A DNA stretch of 46,897 nt from Dinochytrium kinnereticum. Taxonomy: Eukaryota; Chytridiomycota; Chytridiomycetes; Chytridiales; Chytridiaceae. The position numbers and the translations under genes were made by a program. Positions within the stretch are counted from its first letter, which is position 1, and the number at the start of each line of letters is the position of its first letter. The notes below the pieces were generated by a model that saw nothing but the letters and a program-made list of their open reading frames with translations, was not told the origin of the DNA and did not search any database. The stretch lies in NCBI GenBank assembly GCA_027604005.1, contig JADGJT010000169.1, positions 1 through 46,897 of the forward strand. The letters run 5' to 3'. Positions 1 through 12,000 of this stretch are shown here, piece after piece.

Positions 1-67
1 CACCTCATCGCCACGCCCCGCATCCCCCCCGCCCCCCCCAACAAACAACACCCGCATCAACAATCAG

Positions 68-785
68 CTCAGGAGGCTGGGACGATGTCACCGTCATCAG
101 GAAGAGGCCGGAGAGGGCCACTACCCTGAAGTCGGAGAGCGAGATCAACGCTGCCAGGCGGTCCGGGGCTAATGTCAGCACCGAGAAGAAGGCTGTTCAG
201 AACAACAATGGGCCTGCTTACGACGCTGGAAAGGCTGCCAAGTTGGAGAGGGAAACCGAGGTGGGTTACAGTCTTTGTTGTGGTGTTTTTTGTTAGTAGT
301 GTTGATGGAGATGGACATCGGATCTTGGGTTGGCAATTTGTGATAGGGCCCGTCTTTTAGGGCGGATGGCGATGAACCTTGTGGATGGTCATGGAGATAC
401 GCACATCTTATGGAGCAGCCAAAGTCCTCCTGTCCAGATTGCATCGCAGGTCACTGCATGCTGATGCAAAGTCAATCGGATATGATACCTAACTAACCCT
501 GAAACGGACCAAATTCTAATCCAATTCAACCTTCCCGTCATCCAGGACTTCAAAGTTGAGCGTCTCGGTCTCTCTGTCGGTAAGGCCATCCAGCAAGGTC
601 GTCAAGCCAAGAACCTGACTCAAAAGGATCTCGCGACCAAGATCAATGAGAAGCAGACCGTCGTCAACGAATACGAGTCTGGAAAGGCCGCTAACCCCAA
701 CCAGCAGATCTTGGCGAAGATGGAGAGGGTTTTGGGCATCAAGCTTCGGGGTCAGAACATCGGCGCTCCTCTTGGTTCAAAGTAA
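68..785 (+). CDS. MBF1: Multiprotein-bridging factor 1 (5' partial)
   Basis: Transcriptional coactivator that links a bZIP-type activator to TBP. Exons 68-260 and 546-785 are joined by a 285-nt intron (GTGGGT...CCAG) in phase 0. The first part carries the MBF1 N-terminal domain, beginning [10 protein letters not shown]. The second part carries the cro/C1-type helix-turn-helix, recognisable by [19 protein letters not shown] and the terminal VLGIKLRG. No ATG precedes position 84 in frame. The sequence at 61-67 ends in CAG and the exon begins with the last base of a codon. This fits a tiny first exon (ATG plus two bases, giving M-S) lying just off the left edge. Stop TAA is at 783-785. The family is single-copy in eukaryotes and the match is clear. 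Confidence 0.93.
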
Positions 786-1804
786 ATAAGGGATACAGCT
801 AGATGCTGTTCCTCGGAGCCGTTCAATGCTTGCCACACCTGAAATCATATCCCTTGTTGTTGTTTCTTTCATCGGCCCCATCTTGTTCTCTACAACTCTT
901 CTTTCATTCCGCACCATATCATAATGTTGTTTTCTCTACCCCATAAACTCGCTTGCAGTATCTTGTACCTGAATAGCTGCAATGGAGGTTTCTTGGGAAT
1001 TGTTGTTGGATTTGTTATCCATGCGCGATGATGGTGGGTTTTGGGACGCTAGGAGCCCCATGAACATAATAAAGGACGTGCTGTTAGATTCAATCGTTTC
1101 CTTGTTCAAGCTCAACGTGACTGTAAATCTCATATCTCACCAGACGATAAAGGCCTAACGCGTGGCTTTGAAGGACAATCCCCTTATCACCAGGTGCTTG
1201 CAGATGTTGGTAATTGAAGCCGGAAATCCTCCAGTGTCCACCTTTTTGAGGCATCGTGATGCTTCCCATTTATTCCAGAGTGTTCTAAGCCGCAAAACCA
1301 AAAGCTCGCTATTGTTCCCTTAGTTCACTTAATTATTAGCAGCCCAACTCCTCATCTAGAAAGTGTCCATCTCGCCCTTTAAGCAGCAACGCGAGGGTTA
1401 TACGTCCAGACACGTTTTGAGATATTTTTACAGGCTCCGAAACTCCGACGAATAATAAAAGGAAGTCCTTTCTGAAAGTGGCACCTTTGAGGGAAAAGTC
1501 GACCATTTCTCAGTCAGTAGTGGCGAAGGGTGAGGTCGCTGTGTTGATTTCGAGGGATAGATCTAACTATTTCCTCCGAACAGCCTCTCCGTTTAGCGCC
1601 GTTGCTGTCTCCACATTGATTGAACGAGCTCTTCCCCTCGAAGACTGCTTACCTCTTTCCAAAGGTTGGTTGTCCGTCACTTGGGCGTGTTAAACTCAAG
1701 CTGACCACCCGTTAGATTTGTAGAAGAAGCCTCATCGAGCACTCCAAGCTCTCTCAGACAGGACCGCATTCATCAGAAGCTTTGTAGTTGGAAATCAGAC
1801 GAGA
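786..1804. other. Intergenic: MBF1 3' flank and upstream region of the next gene
   Basis: About 1 kb without a supportable gene. It holds the 3' untranslated region of MBF1 and the promoter of the 272-aa gene. Two short open frames (936-1133 minus, 1478-1693 plus) have no recognisable domain and no splice partners that extend them, so I do not call them. Confidence 0.5.
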
Positions 1805-2623
1805 ATGTTGGCTTGGCTTTATACCAAAAACGTCAGGCAACCGACCCCAGCAGCTGCTCCAGACACCCTAGCCAACCCGCCCACCCCTCGCCCTCCCTCT
1901 CCCGACGTCGACAACTGGATCCTCCTCCCAGAAGACGACGTTGCCAACGATGCCACAGGGGGCACAACCACCCCTCACGCAGAGGACACCTCCTCGCCTC
2001 GCTTCAAGACCACCATCCCCTCAACCGATGCAGAGGCAGACCAACTTCATGACGAAGCCTCCGATGTGGATTTGACTCAACCCTCGGTCCAAGTTACGAA
2101 CCCAACCCATCCATCCCCCCCAGCCTCCCCAGACCGATCCACCGCAAAGTCCCCATTCAGCGCGCCAAGTCGTCAATACATGAGCCGCAAAACTCGCAGG
2201 AGAATCCTGAAGCAACTCGCTATTGATCGAAAGGAGGCTGATGTCATCACCGAGGGAGCCCTTGACGCTGCGGCTGAACGCGAGATCGAGGGAGACAGCG
2301 ATGACTCTTTGACGCGAAAGTCGGCCTTCCACACATCAACCCCTTCCTCTGGAGGTGGAAGAGAGGTTTCGACGCTTCTTCTGCTTCAACATGCTGCGGC
2401 AAAGGGGCAAGCAAATGCAGGGAACTCTATTCACCCTGTAATTGATAAGATGAAGAAGGTTGAGAGCAGCGTGCTGAAGATGAGGAAGGCGGGTGTGACG
2501 GATCTTGCTGCGTCGACTACGGCTGCTGACTGGCAGAAGAGGGCTGGGGGTCATCGCTCTGGCGCGATGAAGTCCGGAAGGGGTACCGGGACGAGTTCCA
2601 GTGGCGCGTTTGGCATGATGTGA
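1805..2623 (+). CDS. Unrecognised 272-aa proline-rich protein with an LIR-like motif
   Basis: Intronless open frame of 272 residues from ATG 1805 to TGA 2621-2623. I do not recognise the family. Residues 10-35 are rich in Pro and Thr. Residues 34-45 read DVDNWILLPEDD, an aromatic-x-x-aliphatic core flanked by acids, as in ATG8/LC3-interacting regions. A basic patch (SRKTRRRILKQL) follows near residues 127-138, then an acidic helix-like stretch (EGALDAAAEREIEGD). The last 90 residues contain a Gly/Ser-rich tail. There is no signal peptide or membrane span. The length of the frame and its low complexity, which is typical of regulatory proteins, favour a real gene. Its function is unknown, and the ATG8 link is inference from the motif alone. 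Confidence 0.6.
   Translation: MLAWLYTKNVRQPTPAAAPDTLANPPTPRPPSPDVDNWILLPEDDVANDATGGTTTPHAEDTSSPRFKTTIPSTDAEADQLHDEASDVDLTQPSVQVTNPTHPSPPASPDRSTAKSPFSAPSRQYMSRKTRRRILKQLAIDRKEADVITEGALDAAAEREIEGDSDDSLTRKSAFHTSTPSSGGGREVSTLLLLQHAAAKGQANAGNSIHPVIDKMKKVESSVLKMRKAGVTDLAASTTAADWQKRAGGHRSGAMKSGRGTGTSSSGAFGMM
1904..1939 (+). other. LIR/AIM-like motif in the 272-aa protein
   Basis: This encodes DVDNWILLPEDD. W (codon at 1916) and L three residues on satisfy the W-x-x-L core, and acidic residues sit on both sides. Known LIRs such as those of TP53INP proteins have the same acidic-aromatic pattern. Motif evidence only. Confidence 0.4.
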
Positions 2624-3274
2624 TTGCACCGCACACCTTTCTTTCTTTTTAGTATCGGTGGTCTGCCTTTGAGCGGTGACTTGGGCTTCCGTTTGTTACC
2701 TATACTTCTTTCTTCCTATTTACCTAAATAATCCCCCCTTTCTTCTCTTCGGAACTCACTCAAAACGACCCCCAACTCCAAAAACAGCAAGCCAAATTCA
2801 TATCTTTCTTGTAACAATATGAGGAATAACTCTGAACATGCAAAAGAAAAAGAAAAAAAAGCTCATCTGCTCACACTTTATTTTTAATTACAATCCCTTG
2901 TTTGCACTTCCGCAATTAAGAAGGGGAAGAAAAAGACCATGTGAAGAGAAGACAAAAACAAGCGAACATTGAACAATTGACAATATTAGTTTATCGCATG
3001 TGTACCATAAAAGACAAACAAATGTGCATATATTCAGAAGATGCTTAAATAAAATAAGGCGAGCGTCCAGAGCGCACCGTTTCCATCAACTAATCACCTT
3101 CTCATCAAAAACATCACCACCACCAGAACACAAAAAAAAGACCCAGCGACATAGAAAAAGTCACAAGGAACAAATGGGATAACAGAGATACAACCATTCA
3201 ATTGCAAAACCGAAAACCAGATGACGAACCGCGCCGTAGAAATAAAGATAAACGACATAATAACTTATGGTTTT
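2624..3274. other. Convergent intergenic region
   Basis: AT-rich spacer between the 3' ends of the 272-aa gene (plus) and PP5 (minus). It contains several A-rich tracts and likely polyadenylation sequences for both genes. I see no coding signal in it. Confidence 0.6.
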
Positions 3275-5217
3275 CTACAGCATCTGAGAGTACATGTTGC
3301 CAGCGTAATGCATCGCCTTGATGTTGGGATGCTTTACAGCACTGAACTGTTGATATTTCAGCTTGAGATCAGGTCCAATCTCAATGTAAGCCCCCTTGTT
3401 TCCAACCGAGTCGCAGTAATTTGGCGCCGAGAAAATCGTGATGCCTGCAGGGTTCAAAAATTGGACGAAGATGCTAGTTATTCCTTGCATCCCATACAGG
3501 TAAACCACTATTATAAGGGAAAACACAAACATTTCCCGTTGTGCGCCACCTCATATCCATCTTGCTTGACTTCGTGACTCCGAATGATGCAGTCGAGCCC
3601 ATTCGTCTTGCAAAATTCTTCCGTCACATCAGGTCCAAACTGAATTCCAACACCGCGCTTGCTCCTTGACCTGCCCATCGAGTCCTGGGGGTCGGACCAC
3701 AGCAGTTCGCACATAAGTCCCTCGCTTCCAGGTTGTCTAAACCTATTGATTTTTCGAATCTACAAAAACAAAAGACAACCATACGTTAACTTGCCACCAA
3801 ATACATTAATTTTTACCTCCTCTATAGTTACGCCGTCTTTTGAGAAGAGACCACCATGAATCACAAGAATCTTGTTGCCTATAAGGTTGCCAAGGGGAAC
3901 GGCATTGAAGATCTCCGAAAAAAGCTTAAAGGTAAGGTCGCTAAATTTCGACTTGACCTCTCCCTCAAAACCATAGACCTTGTTCATGTCGTCTGTCTCA
4001 TGATTTCCTCTTGAAAGGTACATTGCCGAGGGGTAGAGAACCTTGTAGGTCAATAATGTCAAAATGCATTCCAGCGAGAAGGAGCCACGGTCAACAAAGT
4101 CTCCGTTAAACTAAAAAATAGAAATTGAAATCAGTCCTATGTATGTCGTTGACGGCCATCCATACCAAGTACATATTCGTCGGACTCGGGTATCCATTCC
4201 TCTTGAAGATGTTCAGGAGGTCATAGTACTGTCCGTGGATATCACCGCATACCGTAAGCTTGGATCCCTCAGGAACGTCAATATCCACAATTGTTGGTGC
4301 ATTGTCAAACATTTCCTTTGCAGCCAGCAGAATAGTGTAGAGGTACTTTTTGTGTAGTTTCTTCTGCGCTTCCATGTGAGAAAGAAGAGATTTCACAAAT
4401 TCCTCCGTCACGCCTGCTTCTGTGAGGTGTGGCCCATCGTAGCTTTTGGTAATGTCAACAGATGGGAACAGGCGCACAAAGAAACAAGAATGATAGCAAA
4501 GAACACTTACGACGAATCTACAATTATGGAATTCACATCGCCAAGGAGTTGCGCGGCCGATTTTTTATCTTCCTCAAAGCTAATTGCCTTCTCGAATTCA
4601 ATTCTCTTCAGCTCCTTTTCACACTCTGAGAGTTTAATCCGTGCATCAGCATCCCTGGGCGCCACTTTAACGACTGCCTTAAAGTCCTTCACGGCATCTA
4701 GATTTCACGATAAATCCAGAATGAGTGTCCTTGTGTAGAGAATTCCTCTCAACACACCTTTCAGCTTTCCCAATGCCATGTGCCCAACCGCGCGTCGGTA
4801 GTAAGCTTTGACGAACTTAGGATCGATGTTGATTGCCGTTTCGGCATCAGTTATGGCGGCTCCGTAAAACTCGGAGCGAATATAGGCTGTTGACCGGAAT
4901 TAAAAAGGGCTTGCGAAACAAGAATGCAAGGAAGTTCATCTCCACACGGGCATGAGAAACATACCGAAAGCCCGGTTGGAGTAGAGAGCGGGGTTCTTTG
5001 GGTCATATGAGATGGCCTGCGTGTAGAGAGCGATTGCTTCGTCAAAGTGCCGTTCGGCAAACTTCTTGTTCGCCTGCTCCTTGATCTAGATTTGAGGATG
5101 GCTTTCAGTAACGCGGACTCCCGACGCAGCCCGGACCTTCTCAGCTTTGAGCTTGTCCTCCTCCGTTATCTCCATTGCCGTCAGGTCGTTGTCGTCCATC
5201 AGGGTCATTGCAGACAT
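3275..5217 (-). CDS. PPP5: Serine/threonine protein phosphatase 5 (TPR-PPP)
   Basis: PP2A-superfamily phosphatase whose N-terminal TPRs dock to Hsp90. Eight exons (5137-5217, 4965-5085, 4758-4886, 4511-4697, 4166-4442, 3817-4110, 3531-3759, 3275-3444) sum to 1488 nt, or 495 aa, which is the usual family length. Three TPRs cover roughly residues 25-135 ([35 protein letters not shown]). The catalytic core shows all metal-binding motifs: GDIHGQ, GDFVDRG (just after a splice junction), RGNHE, the HGG loop and SHEV. The C-terminal helix ends NMYSQML. Introns are 51-86 nt. The start is the first Met; MSAMTLMDD is a short acidic leader before the TPRs. This is the PPT1 type of yeast. Confidence 0.95.
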
Positions 5218-5421
5218 GGCTTTTATTTGCTGAATGGCTGCGATTTCAGTTTCACATGCGCTACTCTTTTTTCTCTCGCCAAACTGCTGCTTGCAACGCC
5301 AGAGCGCGCACGCAGCAGGCAGCAGCAGCTGAATCGAACGGAGGTGCGCAAGTGTTGGTTACAGAGAAATAGAAAATGATAATTAAATCGGTTGTGTTTC
5401 TAGCAGGAGCCTTCGACTGCC

Positions 5422-6950
5422 TCACAACGAGGCAGAGGCCTGCGATCCCTGGTACTTGCGAAAGTTCGCAATCTTCTTCTCAATCTCAGGCCTGAAGTGG
5501 CGGATAAGACCCTGGACGGGCCATGCAGCGGCGTCACCCTGTAGGAGATAAAATAGTGATCAGTGGTCATGAAAAAAAAAACCACAGCAAAACAAAAGGA
5601 AAATTACAATAAGAAAAGGAAGATACTCACCAAAGCGCAAATGGTGTGCCCTTCAATCTGACGGCTAAGCTCCTCGATCATATCAATCTCAGCGTACTTG
5701 GCGTTACCGGTCTCGAACCTGCTCATGATATTGGCCATCCAACCAGTTCCTTCACGGCAAGGAGTGCACTGGCCGCAGCTCTCGTGCTTGTAAAAGGCAG
5801 AAAGCCTGGAAATGGCCTGAACAATATCGGTGCTCTTGTCCATCACGATGATTCCAGCAGTGCCGAGACCCGACTGGACGTCACGGAGGGCATCAAAGTC
5901 CATGAGGACATCATCGCAAATGCTCTTGGGAAGGACGGGAACGGACGAACCACCAGGAATCACACCAAGAAGGTTGTCCCAGCCGCCACGAACGCCTCCA
6001 GCGTGCTTCTCGAGAAGCTCACGAAGGGAGATCGACATCTCCTCCTCAACAACACAAGGGTTGTTAACGTGTCCAGAGATGCAGTAGAGCTTTGTGCCGG
6101 TGTTCTTGGGGCGACCAAACGAAGCGAACCAATCACCCCCACGTCTGCAGATGGTGGGAGCAACGGCGACGGTCTCGACGTTCGCAACAGTGGTGGGGCA
6201 ACCGAAGAGCCCAACGTCGGCGGGGAACGGGGGCTTCAACCTTGGCTTTCCCTGCTTCCCCTCCAAAGACTCGATCAAGGCGGTCTCCTCACCGCAAATG
6301 TAGGCACCAGCCCCCCTGTGAACATAGACATCAAAATCGTAACCAGATCCGCAGGCGTTCTTCCCAATGAGGCCAGCCTTGTAACATTCATTAATGGCCT
6401 CCTGGAGGTTCGAGGCTTCATTATAGAATTCTCCGCGAATGTAGATGTAAGCGGCGTTTGCGTTCATGGCACGGCCGGCAACCAAACAACCCTCGATCAG
6501 CTTGTGAGGGTCATGCCTCATGATTTCACGGTCCTTACAAGTCCCGGGCTCACCCTCATCAGCATTGATGACCAGGTACCTGGGCCTGCCATCAGGACCT
6601 CCCGGCTTGTTCATGAAGCTCCACTTGAGCCCTGAGGGGAATCCAGCACCCCCACGACCACGAAGCCCAGAGGTCTTAACCTCGTTGATAATCCAATCAT
6701 GGCCTTTCAAAAGGATCTCCTTGGTCTTGTACCAGTCACCACGCTTCAAAGCGCCGGCGAGACGAAAGTCATGGCGTCCGTACAGGTTTGTGAAGATCCT
6801 GTCGCTGTCCTTCATGTTGCCGTACGTCCTAACGGGAGCATCGGGGGCAAGGGTGGCGAGGCCGTTGGCGCTGACTCGCGGGAGCATCTTGACGGATGAG
6901 GTGACGAGGGAGGCCCTGCCCCTCAGCATAGCAGCCTTTGACGAGAGCAT
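5422..6950 (-). CDS. NDUFV1: NADH:ubiquinone oxidoreductase 51-kDa subunit
   Basis: FMN-binding subunit of the peripheral arm of mitochondrial complex I, which accepts electrons from NADH. Exons 5631-6950 and 5422-5538 are joined by a 92-nt intron and give 478 aa. The N-terminus ([14 protein letters not shown]...) is basic and rich in Ser and Ala, as expected for a matrix-targeting sequence. The NADH/FMN glycine-rich motif [11 protein letters not shown] is at residues 97-107, and [14 protein letters not shown] follows at about 129-142. The N3 4Fe-4S cluster ligands C392, C395 and C398 (SCGQCTPC) and C438 (HTICAL) are all present. The second exon adds [10 protein letters not shown] and the C-terminus. 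It sits 204 bp upstream of the PP5 start on the same strand. A long antisense frame (5646-6635) is a shadow. Confidence 0.97.
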
Positions 6951-7353
6951 GGCGGCAGGCGGAGGCTCAACGGAGAATTCAGATCAAATTTCTTTCTGCG
7001 ATTTTTGCCCTTTGGGTCTGCGACGAAATCAAATCTGCTGGTGCTGCAGACCATGCAGCAGCAACCCACGCACAACGCACCGGCCCTGGCGACGGTCCTT
7101 GATTGACGGGGTGACGGAGCAGCGGTGGCTGCTGTTCTCTCTGGCGCTTTTGCTTAAGCGTGCGGCAGCCCATGCCGTCGTGTTTCAAATAAAGCACATT
7201 CACCATCATGGCCATCATCATTTGCACTGAAGCGGGAATCTGCCAGCTTCCCCAGGCAGCCCCCGCGCGTTAAAGAAAGCATCTTCTTTGAGGGAGGGGG
7301 TCTGCCTCAACAGTCCCACAGCTGTTCTGTTTGTCATTTGAATCATCACAAGA
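6951..7353. promoter_or_regulatory. Divergent promoter region NDUFV1 / CTU2
   Basis: 403 bp between two start codons facing away from each other. It must contain the promoters and 5' leaders of both genes. I see no defined operator or long homopolymer tract in it. Confidence 0.5.
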
Positions 7354-8915
7354 ATGTGCGACAACCCAGACGACAACGACGGACCCGTGAAAAGTGAGAA
7401 CGAGACGGAATCCCCTCCCCCCCCCGCTAACCTCTGCAGCCCCAAAGCTCAAGACATGCCGCAAATGCAAGGAAGGTGTAGCCACCATCTTCTTTAGGGA
7501 GAGCTTTTGTGGGTAAGGCAGTCGTCTTTGCCGCTGCATGTAGGTTAAAGACTTGATAGGGACTGTTTCCAGGATGTAACATTGAATCGGTTCCGGCGAT
7601 CATTTATCTCGTTGGATAAAGTGCCTCAGGGTGAGAAGGCGGTTATTGCCCTTTCGGGCGGCATCTCATCAAAGTAATCTTGGGCTTTCGTTTTTGGGTT
7701 CTGACCTATTGCAGGATGTTGGTGAAGCTTCTTCATGATTATCAGCGTGGGGTTCCTAAAGAAAGAAAGAGGTTTACAGATTATGTCGTCTGCTATGTTG
7801 ACACATCAGCTGTTGACGGGAAACCGTCGAGCGTAAGTGGACTTCCTTTGAGGACAACAATCTTAAATGATTGATTTAGGTACAATCTGCAGCAAGGACA
7901 TGGGCAGAATCTCACGGATCCAAATTCATCAGCGTTCCGTTGGAGAATATTTTTTTGGATGCTGATGGAAAGCCTCGGTCAATATGGAAGCGATGTCCAA
8001 CACATCAAGGTCTGGAAAAATATCCAACCAAAATAACTTGAATTCTTTAGACTGCTTTGAGTCCGAAAATCCTCAACTAAATACAGATGCGTTAACCTCT
8101 CTACAAAGAATGTTATCATCTATTACAACACGGTCGTCGAAAGCTTCTCTCGTACATTCGCTCCTTCATCAATCATTAAAGAGGATAGCTCAATTAGAAA
8201 ACTGCAAGACCATCATCTTGGGAGATAATGCCACGACCATCGCAGCGAGAATAGTTTCAAAGACTGCTGAAGGCGGAGGTTTTGGATTGCCTCATAACAT
8301 CGCAATGGAGTCCGATGCGTCTGATGGCCTGGTATTGTTTCGGCCTTTCCGGGACATTCTAGGAGCAGAAATCACGAAGTTAGCTGAGCTCACTAACGTC
8401 GAAGTACCCCCTTCCCCATCACCTACCATGGCCCCAAATTCTATTCACAGCCTTTCTATTGGTGAGTTGTAGTGTTGGCTTTTTTTATTTTATTTTATTG
8501 CCATAGCTTTTCACACCTAACTTTGATGATAAAGACTTTATTACAAGCTTACAGATTGATTTTCCTCAAACAATCAATACTGTCACGAGGACAGCATTTA
8601 AAGTCGCCGCCGATCCGAAAGAATCTTCTGAGAAGAGCTGCCTCTTATGTGACGAGTAATATACCCTGTCCCCTCCCACTTAATTCTGACTTTTGCAGTG
8701 CAATTCAGAGCGGATCATTGGAGTGGAGATCAAGACATACGATATCGGTACTTAAATCTCTGGAGGGAGATTCGTTGGCCGAAGAGACTCCTTCAGAATC
8801 ATGTGTTCTTCTAGCACCGCTTCTTTGCTATGCCTGCCATAACATTCTAAGGGATGCGGATGAGGCGCTGATTATACCGGAAGTGAAGACTATTGCTTCA
8901 GCGCAATTTACTTAG
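7354..8915 (+). CDS. CTU2: Cytoplasmic tRNA 2-thiolation protein 2
   Basis: Partner of CTU1/NCS6 in adding the 2-thio group to wobble U34 of Lys, Glu and Gln tRNAs. Eight exons (7354-7386, 7448-7512, 7560-7673, 7715-7832, 7880-8009, 8051-8461, 8535-8655, 8699-8915) give 402 aa in frame. N-terminal Cys pairs TCRKC and FCGDC match the family's zinc site. The degenerate PP-loop reads ALSGGISSKMLVKLL. The C-terminal part ends with SCLLCD and LCYACH, a second Cys cluster typical of NCS2. Several joins remake conserved codons exactly, for example K in SSK|ML and D in SI|DF. The first intron is the least certain: I place its 3' end at CCAAAG 7447 to keep frame, and the alternative AG at 7439 breaks it. 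Confidence 0.88.
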
Positions 8916-9097
8916 AATATATTGGGAGTGAACTCTGCCTTCTGAGGTTCATAAAAGATTGTGATTTTTTTTAGTATCTAAGAAAACCAATGTTACTTTG
9001 AGATAGAAATTAAAACAAGCATGTGGAAGCATTCTATACATTATAAGCAACTTGAAAATGTACACGTAGTTTTTTAACGCAGCATATATATCAAGGA

Positions 9098-12000
9098 TTA
9101 AATCAGGAATTTCAGCAACTGTTGAGCATCGTTATATTTCCATTTACTCCAGTCCTCTTCCGCTACCCTCTTGATGGCATTCTGCATGAGAAATAATTTA
9201 GGTATCCGCAGCATCCAAAGCACCAACTTACATGCATTGCCGTCGTCTTAATCACATATAGGTACTTGGGATGATTCTTGACCATCAAGAACATCAAGCA
9301 ATGACAGGCCCATTTTCTCTAGTTTTTGGTGTTGTTTTTTTTTACATCAGCAAAATAGACAGAGTCGAGGGGAGCAGGGATAAAATAAATGTGATAAAAA
9401 AAACTAAGGAAAGAAAAGAACAAGCATCAACCATATCCTCGTAACCCTCAACGATCAATTTCGTGAGCATATCAACCGCCCCCTTCTGGCAAATGGCTTT
9501 TTGAATCAAATCGCTTGACCTGCATAGAATGCTAAAGGTTTGGATGACTTGCTGGATGTGAAGTGAGAAGGCAGTGATTTTCTCATCTCTCCAAAATACC
9601 AGTCTCAACGCGAATGGCTCAAATGAACCGCCAAGAATCGCCATTAGGACATCAAAAAGTTTATGGTTTTCAAGCAGGTACTGAATAAAGTAGAATCAGC
9701 GGCCAACTTTTCTTCGGTTGGAGCCAACCTCTTCCAGAATTCCTCCGTGATAAAGAACATGTGCAAGCTCAGAACAGGCTGAAGGAATTAGAAGATTCTG
9801 AAGCAGGATGGCTCACCCTTTATTCTAACATCGAGGTGGTTAACGTTTGAGGATAGTTTCCGCAGCTCCATATTAAGGTGATTGGCATACAAAGCGGAGG
9901 CAGGGGTCTTCCCAGACATAATATCTTTCGTATCATGGGAGGGCTGCAAGCTCATTATGGTGGCAGTCGCCTTCTTCTCATCTTTCTGCGATGGTTGCCT
10001 GAACAAGACCATCTTGATTCACTGTGCTCAAGGATCTACCAGTTTACTAAAATGGATTTTCATCTCAACTAAATACATATATTACGAGTGTGCAACTCTC
10101 TCAACATATCGCTTTTTGTACAGATCCCACTCCCTTTTCTGCAGCACGGACGTTTGTAGGTCTGTGATCGGGATGTGTAAAAGCCTTCGGTCTGATATAA
10201 TCTTCAAGATCATATCGTTTGTAGCAACCCGTGCATAATCTACTCTTGTCATGCTGATAACTTCAACCTTTGTGTTCGTAATCACGGATATATACGCCCT
10301 TGCGTCTAACCTATTTGGATTATCCGAACTGTTTGACCCATGTTAGAAGCTTATGGTATATCTCTCTAGCTACCTAAGCCTTGACATTAGTTCAATTTTG
10401 TTGAACCGTTCAGGGTTGATGGCCGCCGCCATGTCCGGAAAGTGGTCACCCTCACTCAGCTCCCTAATGTTCAGAAGCTGCATGGAAATTTCATCTTCGG
10501 GCTGCAATTCCTTTGCGGGATCGTAAGGAACGACTGTATACTTGGAGCTGTGGACGGCGCATTCGGGCGTGGTTCTCCGCTTCAAAAATGGCACCAACTT
10601 GACTGCCCGACAGGATCCCGATATGATCCAGTAAAGCAGATAATTTTCGACGCCTTCTTTCACTATCGTTTGCTGAGGCTTGAAACTGTGTAATTGTGAT
10701 ATCTGTGCCATTCTTTCCAACACGGATGGGTGGGCATTGCTGAAATGTGGCAACTTTTGGAGCGCTGTTACTCGGGAAGCTATATACTCGGAGTCATTCA
10801 TGTGAAGAATCTAAAAGGTATTATGAATATTATGCAAGATCTATATACCATCTCATAGTCAGCTATTGGAAAGTTAGCATCAACGGGGAAAGTTTCTTGT
10901 TTACCTGCATCGACTCTCAGAAGCTCGCTTTGCATTGTACACCAAACGCTGTATGTTCTCTTTCCATCCGCCCTGTTTTCTCCAAATAGATCACCAGTAT
11001 TCAAGATGTTTATCTGGAGATAAAAGACGCTAATTTAAAACAGAGGACTATTGAAAACTAAACAGAAAATGAAGAATATAGAATAATCAGTATACCCTAT
11101 ACTTCTTATCATTTTTTGTCCGATATGCTTCACATTGACCAGATACAATAAAGTAGAATCCGAGAGGATCTTGTCCCTCCTTCACTATTACTGTTCCTTG
11201 CGATCTGCTTTCAAACTAGAAACTCACTTAGAATGCATTTGAAGATATGGTGTATATTACCGTAAAGACCCGACAGAGTGCCTTCTGCTGATCGTCTGAA
11301 AAACGTTCAAACGATCTAACCCGTAGAACTAATAAGCGCTGCAGTGTTTTAAGCACCAGGGGAGTTCGAGCCCCGGTAAGCATAGACTGCACCTAAACAT
11401 CACAGGTTAACAAAACACACTCATAAAAATCACCAACCCTAGCAGAAAAAACGAAATCTGCCTTCGATTGATGGGACTTTAGCATATAAGTTAGACCATG
11501 AGTCTCCATGTCTGAAGAATCCATCGTCTCCAACTCTTGCATTCGCATTCGATGAGGTGGAAGCATATGTCGAAACAGAACTGTGGCTTTCACCAGTTTC
11601 AAAGTGTACTGTAATGCAAATAGCCAACGATGACGAGCGTGCGCGCGTGGCGATTCAAATGTATCCTGACCATAGAAAAGGTCTGCCTCAGAAAAATCAA
11701 CCTGGTTTCCATCGGATATAGTCAATGTCCGCTCTGCTCCCCCATGCAACTCCCCGCTATCCGTTCGATGATAACGAAGGGTTTTTTTTTGCTCCTCGGT
11801 CATAAGCGACTGAAGTCCCTTAGCGTGTGCAGAGTTCTTAGCCAGAATCTCCATAACCTCCGAGGCCAGACCTGTCGACTCCACCCCCATTTTCACGTCA
11901 AACCTTGATTCTGGGGGTAGGCTATGCCTGTTTGAAAAGTCTGGCGATCGTAATGGAGGCTCGGATTTCTGTCGGGTCCGTTGATCGTTACAAGAATGGT

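Noticed and set aside
1478..1693. 71-codon plus-strand frame before the 272-aa gene
   Set aside because: No domain or homologous feature, and no splice site that would join it in phase to the next gene.
5646..6635. 329-codon plus-strand open frame
   Set aside because: It is antisense to NDUFV1, whose minus-strand product is unmistakable. The frame reflects GC-rich codon use.
10013..10081. Gene boundary between cNMP-binding and ARM-like parts
   Set aside because: Rejected as first choice because a normal 87-nt intron joins the two in phase and a 70-bp intergenic space is too tight for tandem genes. It is kept as the alternative model.
11355..11380. B-box-like GTTCGAGCC with a flanking stem
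   Set aside because: It lies within an exon of the cNMP-binding gene (LTGARTPLV) and has no other tRNA arms.
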